A DNA stretch of 64,000 bases, from positions 1 through 64,000 of the forward strand of contig SKFU01000009.1 of the NCBI GenBank assembly GCA_007117835.1, written 5' to 3'. This stretch comes from Candidatus Izemoplasma sp. (lineage in GTDB: Bacteria; Bacillota_I; Bacilli_A; Izemoplasmatales; Izemoplasmataceae). A program made the position numbers and the translations under genes. Of the stretch, positions 61,808-64,000 are shown in pieces. The notes under the pieces were generated by a model. The model made no database searches and was not told the origin of the DNA. It worked only from the letters and a program-made list of their open reading frames with translations. How positions within the stretch are numbered: the first letter of the stretch is position 1; each line of letters begins with the position of its first letter.

Positions 61808-61863
61808 GGGATGAATCCTCCTTATTCAGTGCAATCATAATTGTGCACGAAATTTATGTTATT

Positions 61864-61892
61864 ATTTTATCATACGATGGCATTGAATACAA
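61864..61892 (-). promoter_or_regulatory. Promoter of the coiled-coil operon
   Basis: Read on the minus strand: TTGTAT (61892-61887), 17-nt spacer ending in TGA, TAAAAT (61869-61864), an extended -10. About 57 nt of leader before ATG 61807, with a partial GTGCA/TGCAC inverted repeat in it. Confidence 0.65.
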
Positions 61893-61923
61893 TTAAATCA
61901 GTGCAGAATTGCGATTGATTTGC

Positions 61924-61951
61924 TTGTATAATTATAACATTTGTGTATAAT
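61924..61951 (+). promoter_or_regulatory. Promoter of ruvB-queA
   Basis: TTGTAT (61924-61929), 16-nt spacer, TATAAT (61946-61951). A second TATAAT at 61927-61932 could serve an alternative start. Confidence 0.55.
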
Positions 61952-61970
61952 TTTCATGAGAGGTGAGACC

Positions 61971-62975
61971 ATGAATCAACGTCTAGTTTCCGCAGATTTA
62001 ATTAAAGAAGACATCGATCAAATTAGCTTAAGACCAAAATATTTAAGCGAATACATCGGGCAAACGCACGTAAAAGAGATGATGGCGATATTTATCAAAG
62101 CCGCTTTGAGCAGGAATGAAAGTCTTGATCACGTTTTACTGTACGGACCCCCGGGTCTTGGTAAAACAACGCTGGCCAATATCGTCGCCAATGAAATTGG
62201 AGTCAATATTAAAGTCACAAGTGGGCCTTCAATTGAACGCTCGGGTGACTTGGCAGTATTGCTTACGAGTTTAGAACCGGGTGATATTTTATTTATTGAT
62301 GAAATTCATCGCTTGCCCCGTGTTGTTGAAGAGGTATTGTATCCTGCCATGGAAGATTTCGCGATAGATTTGATTGTGGGTAGAGATCAAACATCAAAAT
62401 CAATTCGTGTTGATTTACCGCCCTTTACATTGATTGGTGCAACGACACGCTTTGGCGATTTGACTGCACCACTGAGAGAACGCTTTGGTGTGGTGCACAA
62501 ATTAGAATACTATGAACAAGAAGCGCTTGAACAAATTTGTGCACGAACTGCAAAAATATATGCAACCTCAATGAGCCCAGAAAGTATTGTTGAGGTTGCC
62601 AGAAGAAGTCGTGGGACACCGCGTATTACTAACCGATTGTTCAGGCGTGTTCGCGACTTTGCTGATGTCCTTAACGACGGAATCATTGATATTGAAATTG
62701 CTCAGTTAGCACTGAATAAACTTCAAATAGATGCGATTGGTTTGGATCAAAAAGACCATGATTACTTAAATGGTTTAATTGAACTTTATGGTGGTGGTCC
62801 TGTCGGCGTTGAAAGCTTAGCATCGAGCATTTCTGAGGAAGTGACTACGATTGAGGATGTTTATGAACCATTCTTGTTAAAGCTTGGTTTTATTCAAAGA
62901 ACACCCAGAGGTCGTGTCGCAACCGAAAGAGCCTATAAACATCTTAAAAAAGTCTATCAAGGTGGCCTGTTTTAA
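61971..62975 (+). CDS. ruvB: Holliday junction branch-migration helicase RuvB
   Basis: Hexameric AAA+ motor that drives branch migration with RuvA. N-terminal [12 protein letters not shown], Walker [12 protein letters not shown] (about 57-67), Walker [10 protein letters not shown], sensor [11 protein letters not shown], the arginine finger region LRERFG, and sensor [21 protein letters not shown]. Winged helix at the C-terminus ([14 protein letters not shown]). 334 residues. ATG 61971 has GAGAGGTGAGA. ruvA is not directly upstream, where the coiled-coil operon stands. The stop overlaps the queA start (TAATG). Confidence 0.97.
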   Translation: MNQRLVSADLIKEDIDQISLRPKYLSEYIGQTHVKEMMAIFIKAALSRNESLDHVLLYGPPGLGKTTLANIVANEIGVNIKVTSGPSIERSGDLAVLLTSLEPGDILFIDEIHRLPRVVEEVLYPAMEDFAIDLIVGRDQTSKSIRVDLPPFTLIGATTRFGDLTAPLRERFGVVHKLEYYEQEALEQICARTAKIYATSMSPESIVEVARRSRGTPRITNRLFRRVRDFADVLNDGIIDIEIAQLALNKLQIDAIGLDQKDHDYLNGLIELYGGGPVGVESLASSISEEVTTIEDVYEPFLLKLGFIQRTPRGRVATERAYKHLKKVYQGGLF

Positions 62976-64000
62976 TGCAAACTAAAGATTTTTCTTATGA
63001 CTTACCCAAACACTTAATTGCGCAAACACCGTTAGTAAACCGAACCGCTTCAAAGCTCATGGTTGTGGATAAAAGTACCGGAGCGATTAAACACGCTGCG
63101 TTCAATCAACTACATCATTATCTAGTGCCAAATGATGTGATTGTTATTAATGACACCCAAGTCATTCCAGCACGTTTGATTGGCATTAAAAAAGAAACCC
63201 ACGCGACCATTGAGGTATTGTTACTTAAATCACTAGATGATGATGTGTGGGAGTGTCTGGTAAGAAAAGCTAAAAAGATATCGCTTGGCACAAAAATAGT
63301 CTTTGGTAACGGCATACTTCAAGCAGAATGTGTTGGGGTAAAAGCAGAAGGCATTCGTGATTTCAAATTCACATACAACGGCATATTTTATGAACTTTTA
63401 GACCAGTTGGGTGACATGCCCTTACCACCGTACATTACTGAGAAACTAACAGAAAAAAATCGTTACCAAACCGTCTATTCAAAACATAAAGGTAGTGCCG
63501 CTGCGCCCACTGCAGGATTGCATTTTACAAAGGCTTACTTAAACCAATTAAAAGCCATGGGCATTCAAATTGTGCCCATTACACTCCACGTGGGTCTGGG
63601 AACATTTAGACCCGTATCGGTAACCGATGTTACCGCACATAAAATGCATGAAGAATACTACTCAATTAGTGATGTTTCAGCAAAAATTATTGACGACGCT
63701 AAGCGTAACCAACAGCGGATTATTGCGGTTGGCACTACATCGCTTAGAACACTCGAAACAGTGGCACTAAAACATGGTAAAATTATTGGAGAAACAGGCT
63801 ATTCTGAATTATTTATCTATCCTGGGTTTTCGTTTAAAGTAGTGGATGCTTTAATTACTAATTTTCATTTACCAGAGTCGACATTATTAATGCTAGTATC
63901 CGCGTTCTCTTCCCAAGCAATCATTAAACAAGCTTACACTCAAGCGATTAACAATTCTTACCGATTCTTTTCTTTTGGTGATGCAATGTTCTTAACAAAA
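62975..64000 (+). CDS. queA: tRNA preQ1-34 S-adenosylmethionine ribosyltransferase-isomerase (3' end cut by window)
   Basis: QueA adds the ribosyl part of SAM to preQ1 at tRNA position 34 to make epoxyqueuosine, the substrate of QueG. Signatures: FSYDLPKHLIAQTP, MVVDKSTG, VINDTQVIPARLIG, LPPYI, RYQTVYSKHKGSAAAPTAGLHFT, HVGLGTFRPV, and ITNFHLPESTLLMLVSAF. 342 codons are visible and the last ones (RFFSFGDAMFLTK) are the family's C-terminus, so only a residue or two and the stop are missing. Overlaps ruvB; ruvB-queA-tgt is the usual order. Confidence 0.96.
   Translation, partial: MQTKDFSYDLPKHLIAQTPLVNRTASKLMVVDKSTGAIKHAAFNQLHHYLVPNDVIVINDTQVIPARLIGIKKETHATIEVLLLKSLDDDVWECLVRKAKKISLGTKIVFGNGILQAECVGVKAEGIRDFKFTYNGIFYELLDQLGDMPLPPYITEKLTEKNRYQTVYSKHKGSAAAPTAGLHFTKAYLNQLKAMGIQIVPITLHVGLGTFRPVSVTDVTAHKMHEEYYSISDVSAKIIDDAKRNQQRIIAVGTTSLRTLETVALKHGKIIGETGYSELFIYPGFSFKVVDALITNFHLPESTLLMLVSAFSSQAIIKQAYTQAINNSYRFFSFGDAMFLTK

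Overview
The window is a gene-dense, AT-rich bacterial chromosome segment. It uses the standard genetic code: genes end in TGA as well as TAA and TAG, and tryptophan is TGG. The gene set and order are those of a low-GC Gram-positive (Bacillota) lineage. Examples are ispH/cshB/nfo, infC-rpmI-rplT, truB-ribF-rpsO-pnp, rnhC/mutS2/trxA, xerD-deoB, ruvB-queA, a type B RNase P RNA and an LtaS-like enzyme. The compact housekeeping set and the lack of any sporulation gene suggest a free-living relative of the Mollicutes (Acholeplasma / Haloplasma / Izemoplasma-like). That placement is inference, because no 16S rRNA gene is present.

Layout. 1-8.9 kb: a WG-repeat lipoprotein, ispH facing the cshB-nfo pair, queG-trmL, a DUF402 phosphatase, an acetyltransferase and an M42 peptidase. 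8.9-13.4 kb: the run nadD-nadE-mnmA-patatin. 13.4-17.6 kb: a four-gene ABC export cassette with two unfamiliar exported proteins, then a phosphohexomutase-fold protein that has lost its catalytic motifs. 17.6-19.3 kb: the IF3/L35/L20 operon behind an attenuator leader, then a probable 6S RNA. 19.3-25.6 kb: two related membrane proteins around a MarR regulator, a second M42 peptidase, rsmD-coaD, a Fur-family regulator and an LtaS-like enzyme. 25.6-28.9 kb: four tRNAs (one degenerate), a lipoprotein gene broken by an in-frame stop, and a threonine aldolase that looks acquired. 28.9-36.1 kb: a membrane GGDEF protein, a FakA-FakB fusion operon and a DUF1576 membrane protein. 36.1-55.5 kb: housekeeping (rnhC, mutS2, trxA, truB, ribF, rpsO, pnp, rnpB, lepA, hemW, xerD, deoB), an acyltransferase with an added zinc ribbon and a GltS-type symporter. 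55.5-61.8 kb: two very large coiled-coil proteins in one operon, divergent from ruvB-queA, which runs off the end.

Genes that work together: queG and queA (queuosine), trmL and mnmA (other wobble-base changes) all act on tRNA; nadD and nadE make NAD; coaD and ribF make coenzyme A and FAD; pnp, rnpB and rnhC handle RNA; mutS2, nfo, ruvB and xerD handle DNA; the LPLAT, FakA-FakB, patatin and LtaS-like proteins concern lipids and envelope.

Most promising for new biology: the coiled-coil operon, the inactive-looking GlmM homologue, and the ABC cassette with its two exported partners. Also notable are the tRNA/ltaE patch, the pnp-rnpB junction and several structured leader RNAs. Start codons were chosen by Shine-Dalgarno (SD) spacing and family alignment. 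All family assignments are from memory of motifs, not from a database search.
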